A stretch of 64,000 nucleotides of DNA from Schizochytrium sp. TIO01. Its lineage: Eukaryota; Sar; Bigyra; Thraustochytrida; Thraustochytriidae. A program made the position numbers and the translations under genes. The notes beneath the pieces were generated by a model. The model did not search any database and was not told the DNA's origin. It saw only the letters and a list, made by a program, of their open reading frames with translations. Positions 63,354 through 64,000 of the stretch are shown here, piece after piece. How positions within the stretch are numbered: the first letter of the stretch is position 1; each line of letters opens with the position of its first letter. Where the stretch lies: contig SMSO01000014.1 in NCBI GenBank assembly GCA_004764695.1, positions 5,276,845 through 5,340,844 on the forward strand. Direction: 5' to 3'.

Positions 63354-64000
63354 ACCTTCCTCTTTTTCTCTTTCTCTCTCTTGGCTCTAAGGAATGAGAT
63401 GTGATATGTCTCGTGTTCTTGCCTGCCTTTGCGTGAGGGAGAAGTGGATACAAACAAAGAAAGAAACTAAACGTTAATGAAGAAATGAGCTCCGCTGCGA
63501 AGGACGGCTGATCTGGCGTCCTGCTTTGTTGCATTGCTTACTGTACGTGCGCGAAGAGAGATGAGTATGGCCTTCTGGTTGTTCTCTTCTGCTTTTGAAG
63601 CCGCGTTTCTCCATTTCCATTCGTACTTGACGCATGAACGTACAGTTTTTTTTTTTTCCCTCTCATACATTTGGTGATCTCTCAATTTTTTACATGACCC
63701 AAGATCACAACCCTTTTCTTGTTAAATTTGCGAGCTGTTGTGTGACTCCATGTACAGTTGAACAAAGGTTAGAGCATTCTGGCTGCCGATTGTCATCACC
63801 CATGTACATGATTATCATCACTTGCACGTGAATCCTTAAGATTATTTTCCTCTATTGAAAACTTGTTTCGTTTCCTTGTTCAGTTATCTCCTAGTTGATT
63901 GCAGGATTGCCTATGATGATTGGTTACCATTTGATCAGGTTGAAGGCAAGGAAAATCTTTGGACTGCTGTCTTGTTCATTTATTAGCTAACGGTTTCTAG
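63354..64000. other. 3' flank of isocitrate dehydrogenase gene
   Basis: CT-rich sequence follows the stop codon, then mixed AT-rich DNA with a T-run at 63646-63658. No gene is recognisable before the window ends. Confidence 0.5.

Overview
This is nuclear DNA of a unicellular eukaryote. The genes are eukaryotic: an inositol-trisphosphate-receptor calcium channel, a TIM23 mitochondrial import channel, a TBC-domain Rab GAP, an Herp-like ERAD membrane protein, and an isocitrate dehydrogenase with a mitochondrial-type leader. Most are single-exon. One clear spliceosomal intron (GTAAGT...CAG) lies in the GTPase/TRAF gene near 38.5 kb. Long intron-poor genes, together with an IP3 receptor and an E. 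coli-type NADP isocitrate dehydrogenase, would suit a heterotrophic stramenopile such as a thraustochytrid. That placement is inference and weak.

Layout. 1-1.8 kb: flank with no gene seen. 1.8-11.3 kb: giant IP3-receptor-like channel (+). 11.3-15.3 kb: AT-rich gap with one patch of consecutive predicted hairpins. 15.3-18.3 kb: polytopic membrane protein ending in a class 3 lipase domain (-). 19.9-28.9 kb: an island unlike the rest. It starts with a nuclease-kinase protein of Crinkler-effector type and continues with about ten small or mid-sized orphan genes on both strands. Some are broken by in-frame stops or frame changes, and a recurrent intergenic element is scattered between them. 28.9-35.7 kb: gap with tandem and low-complexity repeats. 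35.7-36.4 kb: TIM23 (+). 37.0-39.7 kb: an unusual fusion (-) of a degenerate Ras/Rab-like GTPase, TRAF-type zinc fingers and four beta-thymosin/WH2-like actin-binding repeats. 39.7-44.5 kb: gap. 44.5-45.6 kb: TBC1D22-like Rab GAP (+). 46.4-48.3 kb: ubiquitin-like/Herp-type membrane protein (-). 49.7-50.5 kb: single-pass orphan membrane protein (-). 50.5-61.9 kb: an 11 kb gene desert with a strong 150 bp foldback repeat. 61.9-63.4 kb: NADP-isocitrate dehydrogenase (+).

The conserved genes do not form a pathway. They are ordinary membrane-traffic, ER, calcium and mitochondrial functions with independent promoters. TIM23 and isocitrate dehydrogenase show strong C-ending codon bias and are probably highly expressed; the 19.9-28.9 kb island does not. 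The two items most worth a second look are the island (possibly viral, effector-like or otherwise mobile in origin) and the GTPase-TRAF-thymosin fusion. Several genes carry apparent frame breaks, so assembly indels, pseudogenization and recoding all need to be separated. CDS starts are placed at the first plausible ATG.
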